Assembly: GCA_030849465.1 (NCBI GenBank)
Contig: JARVLF010000023.1
Coordinates: forward strand, 124,001 to 188,000
Length of the DNA: 64,000 nt
Direction: 5' to 3'
Origin: Moesziomyces globuligerus
Lineage: Eukaryota; Basidiomycota; Ustilaginomycetes; Ustilaginales; Ustilaginaceae
Within the stretch, counting starts at the first letter, position 1, and the number at the start of each line of letters is the position of its first letter. Positions 1 through 10,354 of this stretch are shown in pieces. A program made the position numbers and the translations under genes. Below the pieces are notes generated by a model. It had not been told where the DNA came from, made no database searches, and saw only the letters and a list, made by a program, of their open reading frames with translations.

Positions 1-609
1 TCACCTTTTCGGAAGGATACAGCATTGGTTCGGGTGCAAGTGTGACGACAGGCAGCGACCTTCCTACGCAGCAGCTGGACTCAAGTTTTGACTGTAGACA
101 CGCAAGGCGGGCCATCTACAGTACCGTTGCACTGGCCTTTGGACAGTCGCAAGTTTTCTTGCACTTTTTTCTCTCTTTTTGGCGCGAGGCGAGCGGGCGA
201 GCGGGCGAGCCTTACTCCACTCATGCACCTCGAGCTTGAAAATTGGCCAAAGCTGCCGAAAAAATTTCTTGACGAGCGGCGGGCGCACCACAAATTTTGC
301 ATCTGAGCGCAAGTTTTCTTCTCGAGGCAATCACCAGTACCAGCCCAGGCACGAGCGCACAGGAACTGGTGTGGTCCATCCTCGCCTCTTGGCCGTCTCG
401 CCGCCTCGCCGCCCAGCCTCGGGACTTGCCAGGGTCTCGCTCTGCTGCCAGAGGAGCCGGCTCCCATACCTTCCATCCACGAGCGCGCTCATCCCCCTTC
501 CCACCCACCAACCCCTTTTCTTCGTGCAAGACCCCTCCCTGCTCGAAGGCTTCTTTTCCCTCCCTAACACTTGCACACATACCCCCCATCCGTCCATAAC
601 ATAGACATC
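1..609. promoter_or_regulatory. Upstream region of the nucleolin-like gene
   Basis: No supported gene lies here; all reading frames are short and overlap one another. The final 200 bases are C/T-rich on the plus strand, as is common just upstream of highly expressed fungal genes, and lead directly into the ATG at 610. The region probably holds the promoter and 5' UTR of the downstream gene, and the first part may hold the end of a gene outside the window. Confidence 0.5.
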
Positions 610-1980
610 ATGGGCAAGAAGGACACCAAGGTCGCCGCCGCCGCCCCCGTGGTCGACGCAAAGAAGGCCAAGAAGGACAAGAAGGCCGCCAAGGCTGTCG
701 AGGAGCAGGAGCCCAAGGCCAACGGCGTCGACAAGAAGGACAAGAAGGACAAGAAGGCTAAGAAGCAGCCCACCCCCGAGCCCGAGTCGGACTCGGACGA
801 TGACTCTTCGTCTGCCTCGTCGTCCGACTCTGAGTCCGACTCCGACTCTTCCTCCTCCTCTTCGTCATCCTCTTCGTCGTCCTCTTCGTCGTCCGACTCC
901 GACTCGGACTCGAGCGACGCCGAGGAGGCTGCTGAGCCCAAGAAGGCCGCTGCCGAGCCCAAGGCCAACGGCAAGGCTGCCGTCGAGGCCTCCTCGTCCG
1001 ACTCGTCCGACTCGGACTCGGACTCGGACTCGGACTCTGACTCTGACTCCTCGTCGTCCGACTCGTCCGACGACGCGCCCGCCGCCGACTCGAAGAAGCG
1101 CAAGGCCGACGACGAGGCTCCCGTGACCAAGAAGGCCAAGACCGAGGAGACCGCCGCCGCCGCCGCCGCTGCGCCTGCCGAGCTCCAGGAGGGCGAGACC
1201 AACCAGATCTGGGTGGGCCAGCTCAGCTGGAACGTCGACAACGACTGGCTCAAGTCCGAGATGGAGGCGTTCGGCGAGGTGACCAGCGCGCGCGTCCAGC
1301 TCGACCGCACCACGGGCAAGAGCCGTGGCTTCGGCTACGTCGACTTTGCCACCGCCGCTGCTGCCAAGAAGGCCTTTGAGGAGGGTCAGGGCAAGGAGGT
1401 CGACGGTCGTGCCATCCGCATCGACCTCTCGACGCCCAAGGGCGACGTGACCGAGAACCGCGCCAAGAAGTTCAACGACCAGCGCTCGGCGCCCTCGTCG
1501 ACGCTCTTCATCGGCAACCTCTCGTTCGACATCACCGAGGACGACGTCTGGAACGCCTTCTCCGAGCACGGCGAGGTCTCGGGCGTTCGTCTGCCCAAGG
1601 ACCCGGACTCGGGTCGTCCCAAGGGCTTCGGCTACGTCGAGTTCGCCGCGCAGGAGAGCGCGCAAGCTGCCATCGACGCCCTCACCGGTCAGGAGCTCGC
1701 AGGCCGTCCGCTGCGCCTCGACTTCTCGCAACCGCGTGACCGTGACGCCGGTGCCTCGCGTGGCGGCGGACGCGGCGGCGGATTCGGCGGCCGTGGCGGT
1801 GGACGCGGTGGCGGATTCGGTGGCCGCGGCGGCGGACGCGGTGGTCGTGGTGGCGGAGACGGCTCCTTCCGCGGCATCCCCCGTGGTGGCGGATGGGGCG
1901 CCCGTGGCGGCCGTGGTGGCAGCGCACGCACTGGTGGCGCCGCCGACTTCTCGGGCAAGAAGATGACCTTCGACGACTAA
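610..1980 (+). CDS. GAR2: Nucleolin-like RNA-binding protein (Gar2/Nsr1 family)
   Basis: A 456-residue intronless protein with the Gar2/Nsr1/nucleolin architecture. The N-terminus is Lys-rich (KKAKKDKK type). Residues about 58-190 carry long Ser/Asp runs broken by short Lys/Ala stretches. Two RRM domains follow at about 198-275 (RNP motifs IWVGQLS and GFGYVDF) and 297-378 (LFIGNLS and GFGYVEF). The C-terminus is a Gly/Arg (RGG) tail. Family members act in the nucleolus in pre-rRNA processing and 40S assembly, and the Ser/Asp blocks are typical CK2 substrates. The frame is open further upstream but has no earlier ATG, so the ATG at 610 (context ATC-ATG-GGC) is taken as the start. Assignment to the family is firm; the choice between the yeast names is not. 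Confidence 0.93.
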   Translation: MGKKDTKVAAAAPVVDAKKAKKDKKAAKAVEEQEPKANGVDKKDKKDKKAKKQPTPEPESDSDDDSSSASSSDSESDSDSSSSSSSSSSSSSSSSDSDSDSSDAEEAAEPKKAAAEPKANGKAAVEASSSDSSDSDSDSDSDSDSDSSSSDSSDDAPAADSKKRKADDEAPVTKKAKTEETAAAAAAAPAELQEGETNQIWVGQLSWNVDNDWLKSEMEAFGEVTSARVQLDRTTGKSRGFGYVDFATAAAAKKAFEEGQGKEVDGRAIRIDLSTPKGDVTENRAKKFNDQRSAPSSTLFIGNLSFDITEDDVWNAFSEHGEVSGVRLPKDPDSGRPKGFGYVEFAAQESAQAAIDALTGQELAGRPLRLDFSQPRDRDAGASRGGGRGGGFGGRGGGRGGGFGGRGGGRGGRGGGDGSFRGIPRGGGWGARGGRGGSARTGGAADFSGKKMTFDD

Positions 1981-2784
1981 ATATAGTCGCTTCGTTCGTT
2001 CTCACCTCGCTCCTCATTCGGGTCGGTCCGCTGAGCGTCGAAGGCCATCCACACTCCCTCGACTCTTTTCCTCGATGACATCAAAAGCGCCCATCACTCC
2101 TTGCCTCACCGCCGCCTCGAACGTAGGCGGGGGAGAAGAAAGGGGCGATGTGGTCTCGGATGCTTTCGTGCCGATCCTTCCGCTTTCCCCTTTCCAGTGT
2201 CCTCCGTGTTCCCTTTTTTTGCAGCATCTGTACATCTCGCTCGAGCGTCGCCAATCCCGTGTAAATGTTTTCCCTCTTTCTCTGGCCGCCCGCTCTACGC
2301 TTCGTCCACTCGGTCTTGTCTCCCCCATCCTGGCGCAATGGGATGCAGATCTGGAAATCACATGCCCAAGAGCAAAAACCCTCTCGTCCTGTTGCGTGTC
2401 GTGCCAACTTGCGGTGATGATAGTATCGAGGAAGAGGCCAAGATTCAATGAGGTTTTGATAAAAAATGTGAGATAAAACGGTGTAACAACAAAGGGGGGG
2501 AATTTTGCGAATGACGTGCGATGACCGGTCGAAGCGTCGGCCTGTGCATTGCCGAGCAAGCGCGGTGCGAGGTGGGGGAGCTGTCGTGTGCCCGGCCAAA
2601 TGGCAGCGCCGGGTCCGCAGCGGATGCTAGCCCGACGAGAGCGATCGAGAGCTCGAGTCGGCACGGGCGCCACGTCTCTCTCTTGCGACCCTACCACCAT
2701 CTCAACTTTACCTGCCAGCGTGCCACTTTGTCCCGCAATCCCGTTGTGAGGAACCGCTGTCGACGTCTGCACGCGCTCTGCTGC
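1981..2784. promoter_or_regulatory. Intergenic region, nucleolin-like gene to NADH pyrophosphatase
   Basis: About 800 bases between two plus-strand genes. It should contain the 3' UTR of the nucleolin-like gene and the promoter of the Nudix gene. The Nudix frame is open from 2521, but that part looks like untranslated leader. I see no RNA gene or repeat. Confidence 0.45.
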
Positions 2785-4455
2785 ATGTCCTGGCTCGCCC
2801 AACGAGCCCTTTCCTCGGTCCGCACGCAAGGCCGTCTCGTCCTCTCGGCGCCTCTCAGCCGCACTCTCTACACGTCAACGCTCGCAGCTCTCCGACCTCG
2901 CACGCGTCCAACTCGTAGCATCATGGCAGCCACGCAGAGCACTCAAGGTGCTCAGGGTACGCAGGCTGCGCCGGGGACGCCGGCGGGGCAGTTTCCGTCG
3001 TTTTCGACGGTCAACTTCTACGCGGGGAGCAAGCTGAACCGGCTCTCGTGGCTGCGTACCTCGACGTCGTTCCTCAACGCGACGATCGGTTCGGAGGCGA
3101 CGCGGTTCGTGCTGATGAAGAACAACAATCCGCTCTGCCACGGCTCGGGCGAGAACCAGGGGATGCTGGCGACGCTCTCGTGGGACGAGGTCAAGCCGCA
3201 CGTGCTCGCCAACGTCGGCGCCTCGGGTGGCGTTCAGACCGAGCACGACGCTCCGCTCGTCTTTGGCCCTCAGGCGTATGCGTTGACCAACGCCTGGGAC
3301 GGTGAGACGGACAAGGAGTTTGCACGCGCTACGGATGGCGTCGGACCGAGTCGGCTCGCGCTCGTGTTTCTCGGTATCGACGAGACCGCGCTCACCCAGA
3401 CGTCGCTCCCGGGACAAATGGCCGAGGACTCGGACAAGAAGCTCGAGACCGGTAGCGAAGGTGCTACTCCGGCGGGAGTGCCGTACTTTGCGCTTTCGCT
3501 CACCTACCGACCTCCGTTCCTGAACGAGGCGGACGAGGCGCCGATGCAGAAGCTGCTCGAGCAGATCGAGGCGCAGGGGGACAAGTACGACTTTGTGGAT
3601 CTGCGCGCGTCGTCGCGTGCTGCGGCGTGGCCGAGGGAGGATGCGGCGATCGTAGCGCAGGCCAAGAGTCTGCTGGACTGGAACGAGCGTCACCGGTTCT
3701 GTCCCGGATGCGCTCGTCCGCAGTACTCGCTCTGGGCAGGCTACAAGCGAGGCTGCAGTTCTTCGCTCGGCCATGCTACTGCGGGGAGCGAGTTTTCAAA
3801 CGCCTTCCTCTCGGACGGCAATGCGACGTTCGAGTCGGACGGACGCGGTGTATGTCCGTCTACGCAGGTGCTGAGCAACTTTCACTATCCACGAACGGAT
3901 CCTGTGATCATCATGGCCATCATCTCGCGCGACGGCGAACGCGTGTTGTTGGGTCGACAGAAAAAGTGGCCCAAGGGCTTCTACTCTTGCCTGGCCGGAT
4001 TCTGCGAACCTGGCGAATCGTTCGAAGAGGCAGTCCGACGAGAGGTTCTCGAGGAATCAGGAATCCAGGTCGATCAAGTCATCTACCACTCTTCGCAACC
4101 CTGGCCGTATCCGACCAACCTCATGGCGGGCTTCTACGGCATCGCCAAGAGCGACGACGCCGAGTCGATCCGTTTGGACCTCGACAACGAGCTCGAGGAC
4201 GCTAGGTTCTACTCGCGCAACGAGATCCTCGACGTGCTACAGAGCAAGAAGGACTCCCACTTCACCCGCGCCGAACTAGAGAAGATCGACAAGGAACATC
4301 ATGCAGACAAGGACAGCACGGACAAGAACAAGGACACTGCGGCGATTCGATTGCCCCCCGAAACCGCCATCGCTAGAGTCCTCGTAGAGGCTTGGGCAAA
4401 AGGCCACGCCGTCCTGCCAACCCACATGGACAACTTCCAAAAGACGCGCATGTAA
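2785..4455 (+). CDS. NPY1: NADH pyrophosphatase, Nudix family (Npy1/NUDT12-like)
   Basis: Hydrolyses NAD(P)H, and in this subfamily also NAD-capped RNA, to NMNH plus AMP. The 556-residue protein has the family order: an N-terminal domain, a zinc ribbon with Cys at about 306 and 309 (FCPGC) plus later Cys, then a complete Nudix box at about 405-427 (G-x5-E-x7-R-E-V-x-E-E-S-G). The subfamily signature SQPWPYP lies just downstream. From the ATG at 2785 the first 45 residues are rich in Arg, Ser and Leu without acids, like a mitochondrial presequence. A second in-frame ATG at 2923 (context ATC-ATG-GCA) would give a form without it. The frame is open upstream to 2521, but that part looks like leader. 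The C-terminus ends T-R-M, at best a weak peroxisomal signal. Confidence 0.92.
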   Translation: MSWLAQRALSSVRTQGRLVLSAPLSRTLYTSTLAALRPRTRPTRSIMAATQSTQGAQGTQAAPGTPAGQFPSFSTVNFYAGSKLNRLSWLRTSTSFLNATIGSEATRFVLMKNNNPLCHGSGENQGMLATLSWDEVKPHVLANVGASGGVQTEHDAPLVFGPQAYALTNAWDGETDKEFARATDGVGPSRLALVFLGIDETALTQTSLPGQMAEDSDKKLETGSEGATPAGVPYFALSLTYRPPFLNEADEAPMQKLLEQIEAQGDKYDFVDLRASSRAAAWPREDAAIVAQAKSLLDWNERHRFCPGCARPQYSLWAGYKRGCSSSLGHATAGSEFSNAFLSDGNATFESDGRGVCPSTQVLSNFHYPRTDPVIIMAIISRDGERVLLGRQKKWPKGFYSCLAGFCEPGESFEEAVRREVLEESGIQVDQVIYHSSQPWPYPTNLMAGFYGIAKSDDAESIRLDLDNELEDARFYSRNEILDVLQSKKDSHFTRAELEKIDKEHHADKDSTDKNKDTAAIRLPPETAIARVLVEAWAKGHAVLPTHMDNFQKTRM

Positions 4456-4642
4456 AGAGAGACTTCTCACTCCCTCCCAAATCAAATCACCTCAATTCTC
4501 GAAACACTTTTGCGATGCTGCACTGTGGCGACTTTGTAGCGAGGATGCGCGGTGATACCAAAAGACAGGATGAGCATTGCAAGCAAAAAAAAAAAACACG
4601 AAAGCGGTCCGCCCGATTGGCCCAGTCGGCGCGGGTGTCAAG

Positions 4643-5791
4643 CTATACGACGCCCCAAAAGTCCTCGAGGGCGCAGCAGAATTTGCCGCAGGCGACCGAG
4701 GCGCTGAGCGAGTATTCGGAGATGGAGATCTTTTCGTCGACGACGGCATCGGCAAAGGTATCCTTGCCGTGTGCCATTGCGCCTACGAAGACGGCGATGC
4801 TGTGGTTCTCGGGGATGGTGGGGAGGTAGTTGCTGAGACGCTGGACGGGCGAGTCGAACGAGAGCGTGATCTTGTGCGTGTTTGCGGGGAAGTGATCCGT
4901 GACGGGGTTCTTGATGACGCGGAGGAGCTTCTCGGAGCCGCCCATGGAACGGATGCTGAGCTTGTGGAGGAGCTGGACCATGAGGCCGGAGAAGCGCTTA
5001 AAGGTGCGTGGGATGCGGACGTGGGGGTTGACCTCGATGAGGACGCCCTTTGCGGTGTGGATGTAGACCTGGAGCATGCCGGCCTTGTTGAGGGGCGAGT
5101 CGAGGAGGGTGAGGAGGCACTGGTGGGTGATGTCGGGACGGGCCTCTGCAATGTCGCGGCCCATCTTTGCGAGGACGCGCTGGTGGTCGTCGCAGTTGAG
5201 CAGCGCATACTTGTCGCCGCCGTCCTTGTTGTTGCGAGCGCCTGCGCCGCCAGCGGGACCGCGGCTTGCGGAGCCGGTGGAGACCTTGTAGGTCTCGAGG
5301 CAGGCCTGTTCGAGGACGACGATGAGGCGCGGAGTGTTTTCCTTGTCGGCGGCGGTCTTGGGCACCTTGGGCACCTGGGGTACGAGCGACGAATCGACGC
5401 GCGAGCGCTTTGCGCTGTTGGCCTTGGCGGCGGCGGAAGCGGACGAGGCAGCGCCGTTGGCGGAGGTGGAGGCGGAGGAGTTGGTGGCGTTGAGGGCGGT
5501 GACGGGCTTGGGGGGTAGCGCGTGGCGCATGGTGGGAGCCGACTTGTTGGAGGAGGAGGCGGAGTGGGAGGAGGCGACGGAGGCGGTGTCGTTGAGGCGC
5601 GATGCGATCGAGTCGGCGGCGGGTTGGTCGCGACGGCTCGTCTCGCCCGAGGCGGTGGAGCGCGAGGAGGGCGAGGTGGCGCGGGGCGAGTGTGGAAGCG
5701 GCGCGATGGGACGATATGTGGTGGCGGGAGCCGAACGCGTGGTCATTCGGTCGTCCTCCGAGTCCGAGCCTGCCGAAGAAGCGGACGACAT
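4643..5791 (-). CDS. EMG1: rRNA pseudouridine N1-methyltransferase Nep1/Emg1
   Basis: The SPOUT-family enzyme that N1-methylates a pseudouridine of 18S rRNA and is needed for 40S biogenesis in the nucleolus. The C-terminal 225 residues match the family end to end: the start [11 protein letters not shown], then [28 protein letters not shown], the [22 protein letters not shown] block, and the loop [11 protein letters not shown]. The 382-residue protein carries an N-terminal extension of about 155 residues rich in Ser, Thr and Ala with no recognisable domain. The ATG at 5791 is preceded by GACATC-like context, and the longer open frame to 6610 holds low-complexity leader. It is intronless. The 3' end is convergent with the Nudix gene, 187 bp away. 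Confidence 0.95.
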   Translation of the reverse strand: MSSASSAGSDSEDDRMTTRSAPATTYRPIAPLPHSPRATSPSSRSTASGETSRRDQPAADSIASRLNDTASVASSHSASSSNKSAPTMRHALPPKPVTALNATNSSASTSANGAASSASAAAKANSAKRSRVDSSLVPQVPKVPKTAADKENTPRLIVVLEQACLETYKVSTGSASRGPAGGAGARNNKDGGDKYALLNCDDHQRVLAKMGRDIAEARPDITHQCLLTLLDSPLNKAGMLQVYIHTAKGVLIEVNPHVRIPRTFKRFSGLMVQLLHKLSIRSMGGSEKLLRVIKNPVTDHFPANTHKITLSFDSPVQRLSNYLPTIPENHSIAVFVGAMAHGKDTFADAVVDEKISISEYSLSASVACGKFCCALEDFWGVV

Positions 5792-5810
5792 GATGTGGCT
5801 AGGAGACGGC

Positions 5811-5850
5811 GAGGGTGCGAGGGTGCGAGGGTGCGAGGGTGCGAGGATGC
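5811..5850 (+). repeat. 8-nt tandem repeat GAGGGTGC, five copies
   Basis: Four perfect copies of GAGGGTGC followed by one GAGGATGC, lying 20 bp upstream of the EMG1 start codon and so probably in its 5' UTR. Confidence 0.9.
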
Positions 5851-6165
5851 GAGCTTTAACTCTATCGGAAATGAAGGGCGGCGTGGGTTGGCGGTGGGGA
5901 CGCGGCTGGCTGTGTGACGAGTGATCCCGTAGCCCGTAGCGTGTTGCTGGTTGGGGGTATGAAAGAGGGATGACGAGGGAGGGCGGTCGATGGTGGAGGG
6001 AAGCGATGGGATTGGATTGGATTGGATGCGTTGGACAGCGTCGAGTCGAGCCCGAGTGCTGATGATTGCCGTGTGAGGCCTTTAGAGTGAGGTTATCGGC
6101 CAGGCCCTCGTGAGTGGGACAGCGACCCTGAAAGTCCAAATTTTCTTCCCACTTTTTTTTTTTCT

Positions 6166-6167
<2 letters not shown>

Positions 6168-6200
<33 letters not shown>
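6168..6200 (+). repeat. (CTG)11 microsatellite
   Basis: Eleven uninterrupted CTG triplets preceded by a long T tract, in the EMG1/MBP1 divergent promoter and outside any coding frame. Confidence 0.95.
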
Positions 6201-6201
<1 letters not shown>

Positions 6202-6562
6202 ATCTCTGGCTCAGCCGAGAAATGGCGCGGGTCTGGCGGGCGTGCCTCGCCTTGCTGCCTCGCCTTGCTTGGCGTGGCAACCGCATTCTTTCGGCCGATT
6301 CGAATTTGAAGATGGTGTTAGACTGGCCCAGCCCAAGACGCGAAACCAACACTCGCACTCGGCCGCTATGCGCTCCCAGCCGATGCGATGCGCCCCAAGT
6401 CGCGTCACGAAACTCGAGCGAGGATCCAAAGGAGCCATTTAACACCACGCACACCGCCCTCACACCTCGAGCACCAGCGAGCCACAGTGCCCAGCGCCCA
6501 GTGCCTTCCCCCCTCTTCTCCGCTCCCTCACACCATCCAGAGCTCGCCGACATCATCACATC

Positions 6563-7250
6563 ATGAGTGGCGAACCAACCATCTTCAAGGTAAGTGCCAC
6601 GCCAAGCCACGCCACGCCGTCTTGTCCCACCCAGCCTCGTCCCCCTCTGACCCTTCCGCCGTTCTCTCCCTCCAGGCCACCTACTCGGGCGTGCCCGTGT
6701 ACGAGTGCATCATCAAGGATGTCGCCGTCATGAGGAGGCGCTCCGACAGCTGGCTCAACGCCACACAGATCCTCAAGGTCGTCGGCCTCGACAAGCCACA
6801 GCGCACCCGTGTCCTCGAGCGCGAGATCCAGAAGGGCATCCACGAAAAGGTCCAGGGCGGCTACGGCAAATACCAGGGCACCTGGATCCCCCTCGACATT
6901 GCCATCGAGCTCGCAGAGCGCTACAGCATCCAGGCCCTCCTCGCTCCCATCACCTCCTACGTACCCTCCGCCACCGACTCGCCTCCCCCCGCTCCCAAGC
7001 ACACCATCTCCACCTCCAACCGCACAAAGAAGGCGCTCCCCGCAGACGCCGGCGCCCTCGGCCGCTCCCGTCGCGCAACCAGCATCGAGACCGAGTCCGA
7101 GGCCATCGGCGCCACCCAGAACAACGCCTCCGAGGGCAGCATGAGCCCTTCCCCCAGCGACATCAGCAGCTCCTCCCGCACACCCAGCCCCATGCCCGCA
7201 GATCGCCTCAACGGTCAACCCTACGCTCCTCACACCGCTGCTGCCGCCGC

Positions 7251-7281
<31 letters not shown>

Positions 7282-8802
7282 GGCTACAACGGCAGGGAAG
7301 CCAACAACCAGGCGCGCTACGCCGACATCATCCTCGACTACTTTGTCACCGAGAACACCACCGTCCCCTCGCTCCTCATCAACCCGCCCCCCGACTTCAA
7401 CCCAGACATGAGCATCGACGACGACGAGCACACTGCGCTCCACTGGGCGTGCGCCATGGGCCGCATCCGCGTCGTCAAGCTCCTCCTCTCGGCCGGCGCC
7501 GACATCTTCCGCGTCAACACCAACCAGCAGACCGCGCTCATGCGCGCCACCATGTTCTCCAACAACTACGACCTCCGCAAGTTCCCCGAGCTCTTTGAGC
7601 TCCTCCACCGCTCCATCCTCAACATCGACCGCAACGACCGCACCGTCTTCCACCACGTCGTCGACCTCGCCCTCAGCAGGGGCAAGCCCCACGCCGCGCG
7701 CTACTACATGGAGACCATGATCAACCGCCTCGCAGACTACGGCGATCAGCTCGCCGACATCCTCAACTTCCAGGACGACGAGGGCGAGACGCCGCTCACC
7801 ATGGCCGCGCGCGCCAGATCCAAGCGCCTCGTCCGCCTCCTCCTCGAGCACGGCGCCGATCCCAAGGTGCGCAACAAGGAGGGCAAGAACGCCGAGGACT
7901 ACATCATCGAGGACGAGCGCTTCCGCTCCTCGCCGTCGCGCACGGGCCCGGCGGGCATCGAGCTCGGCCCGGATGGATTGCCCGTGCTGCCGACGGCGTC
8001 GCTGCATACCTCGGAGGCGGGCCAGCGCACGGCGGGCCGTGCGGTGACGCTGATGAGCAACCTGCTGCACAGCCTCGCCGAGAGCTACGACAGCGAGGTG
8101 CACACGGCCGACAAGAAGCTCAGCCAGGCGCATGCGCTGCTCAAGCAGATCCAGACCGAGATCGAGGACAGCGCCAAGCTCGCCGAGGGCCTCCAGCACG
8201 AGGCGGCCGGCGTCGCCGAGGAGCGCCAGCGCGTCGATGCGCTCCAGCTCGCGCTCAAGCACGGCATCAACAAGCGCGCCCGCGACGACCTCGAGCGTCG
8301 CTGGGCCGAGGGCAAGCAGGCGATCAAGCGTGCGCGCACCCAGGCGGGACTCGAGCCAGGCGCTCTCTCCACCAGCAACACCGCCAACCAGGCCACCGCC
8401 GCCGGAACGGTGGATGAGGAGGCTAGCAAGTGCCTCGAACCGCTGCCAGAGGGTCGCGACGTCAAGACGGCCATCGCCGAGCTCAAGGCGCAGCTCGGCG
8501 AGGTGCAGACCAGGCGCACCGAGCTCGTCGAGAGGTTCGTCGAGCGCGCCCGCGAGCAGGGCACGGGCAAGACCATGGCCGCCTACCGCAGGCTCATCGC
8601 CGCAGGCTGTGGCGGCATCGCGCCCGACGAGGTCGATGCCGTCGTCGGCGTCCTCTGCGAGCTCCTCCAGGAGGGGCAGACCGGTTCGGGCGGCGCGGGA
8701 GGAGCAGACGGTGCCTCGGCTGGAGACCGCGCGAGGGACGCAGCTATGATGCTCAAGGGCGCTGGCGCCGCCGCCCTCGCGGCTAATGCGAGTGCCGCTT
8801 AA
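6563..8802 (+). CDS. MBP1: APSES transcription factor, MBF subunit Mbp1-like
   Basis: DNA-binding subunit of the MBF cell-cycle factor that recognises ACGCGT at G1/S promoters. Exon 1 is 6563-6589 (MSGEPTIFK); a GTAAGT intron spans 6590-6675; exon 2 runs 6676-8802, giving 717 residues. The APSES/KilA-N domain occupies about residues 10-100, with [13 protein letters not shown] and [13 protein letters not shown] disordered Ser/Pro region with a poly-Ala run follows. Ankyrin repeats lie near 265-440 ([52 protein letters not shown]). The C-terminal third is a long helical coiled-coil region of the kind that pairs with the Swi6-type partner. The short first exon places the start unambiguously. The Mbp1 name is favoured over other APSES members by the N-terminal placement of the domain and the ankyrin block. 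Confidence 0.92.
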
Positions 8803-9144
8803 GAGGCTCCGCTTGCCTGCTTCGATCTCGCACTCTGTACTCTAGTTTATGTTCGTTTCATTTTGGTTACTTGGCCGAACCGGTCTTTGACTGTGACTGT
8901 GAGCATGTGTATGGCGAGGTCGGTGTGTGCTACGATCGAGCAAAGGTGTGTGCGCTCGAGCAGGTTGAGGGTCGAGGAGGAAGGGTGGGAGTGGAGAAGG
9001 GTGAGGGATGGTCACGTGACGCGAAGGTGGGCAATTTTGGACTTTGCGGAATTGGTGGGGCGAGTTGGACTTTCTTCTCGACACCATCGCAACTCGACAG
9101 CATCCACTCGAACGGAACGGCATCGACGAGGGGGGAAAAGGACA
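8803..9144. promoter_or_regulatory. Intergenic region, MBP1 to mS34
   Basis: 342 bp between two plus-strand genes; presumably the MBP1 3' UTR and the mS34 promoter. Nothing else is apparent. Confidence 0.45.
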
Positions 9145-9710
9145 ATGTTGCGCGGGACACTTGCACAGATTCAAAAGGCGGGGCGAGCGTTTTCGACCTG
9201 TTCGGTGGCGGGGTCGAGTACGCGGGATGTGTTGACGGCGCATCTGGTTCCGGCTTCGCTGCCGCCGACGCTGGCGCGCAAAGCGCAGCCGCACAAGAAC
9301 CTGTACCAGCTGCTCTCGACGCTGCCCAACGACGGCGTCGGCGCGCGTGTACGTCAGCGTCGCTGGGCCGCTAAAGGCCTCGATGTTCCCGCAGACGTCA
9401 ACCTAAAGACGCACCTCGCCGACTTCCACGCCCAAGGCGCCAGCCGAAAACCCCGGCAGGACGAGTTCCACTGCTACTGGCAAATCACCAAGGTCAAGCT
9501 CAAGGATGGCGGCAACCACGGAAAGGCCTGGGGCAAACTCGTTTGGAGAGGTAAGTCCATCCCCACCCTTGCGCTCCATCGACGTCGGAAACAAGCATGG
9601 CCCGATACTGATCTCGATGCTCGTGCTCTACAGGCAAAACCATCACGTCCAGGGAAGAGGGCGAACGCATCCCCGGCTCGCTCAAGTACCTCTGGGCACC
9701 AGCGCACTAA
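9145..9710 (+). CDS. MRPS34: Mitochondrial small-subunit ribosomal protein mS34
   Basis: A 160-residue protein from two exons, 9145-9550 and 9634-9710, with an 83-nt GTAAGT...CAG intron that splits a Gly codon. The first 30 residues are basic and Ser-rich, as for mitochondrial import. The core matches metazoan MRPS34 in order: LYQLLSTLPNDGVGARV, CYWQITKVKLKDGGNHGKAWG, then GKT and a short tail ending in a W-A-P segment. Without the intron the reading frame would run on into unrelated sequence, and the spliced tail restores the family ending. It acts in the mitochondrial 28S/37S subunit. Recognition rests on remembered similarity to the animal protein; the overall order and spacing make it convincing. 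Confidence 0.83.
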
Positions 9711-10354
9711 TTGCTGCCTCCCCCCCCTTTTGAGGAAGTTGGTTGTCTTCGAACGAGGATCGATGCCTACCATCCACACGCTGCGCGCGCACATGACATG
9801 TACTATAGCTCTCCCCCTTTTATTTTGCAAGTGGCGCCGATACAGCGCCGCGTTGAGCCTGCCCAACACTTTTGACTCTCCAAGGCCGACACTTGGCGAC
9901 GAACCAAGGCGTGCGGGCCGGGAGAGGCGTGCTGAATAGTGAGTCCACTGTGCTATCCGGGGCGGCTGGATCGGCGCACGAGGACCGTGGTGCGTGGGCA
10001 CGGCTCGGGTCAGCCGAGCAAGCTCGCGAGACGGTCGAGCGCCGACAACTTTTTTTTGTCGGCCTCGATCCGGACGACGTTTCACGCGGCTTAACACCAT
10101 CGTGCTCAAATTGAGGTTCGTGCTGAGCTTCTGCGGATTTGGATTTTGTCTAGCAAAAAGGGTCCAAGTTGCTCCACATGGAATGCTGCGCTCCACCGCA
10201 CACCGTCACGAAAAGGGCGCTCCGAGTCGCGACCGACACGCGCCTTTGGAACCACGAACCGTCCCTAGCTCACCCCGACGCTCTCCACCATATCCACCAC
10301 CGCTGCTCATCATCTTCCACGAGCAGCAACGCGCGCTGGTGAGCCATCGGAAGC
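9711..10354. other. Intergenic region with no supported gene
   Basis: 644 bp between mS34 and the PIP-box protein. Only overlapping short frames are present. It contains a T-rich stretch near 10050 and no recognisable repeat or RNA gene. Confidence 0.45.

Larger units (their letters stand above)
5792..6562. promoter_or_regulatory. Divergent promoter region, EMG1 and MBP1
   Basis: A 771 bp region between two divergent starts. It carries an 8-nt tandem repeat next to EMG1, a run of eleven CTG triplets, and the dinucleotide-like block GATTGGATTGGATTGG near 6010. No reading frame here resembles a gene. Confidence 0.6.

Noticed and set aside
2521..2784. N-terminal extension of NADH pyrophosphatase from the ATG at 2521
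   Set aside because: The 88 added residues are low-complexity and would bury the presequence-like N-terminus.
6556..8262. 568-codon minus-strand frame
   Set aside because: Antisense to MBP1 exon 2, composed of Val/Glu/Leu/Gly runs typical of such shadows.
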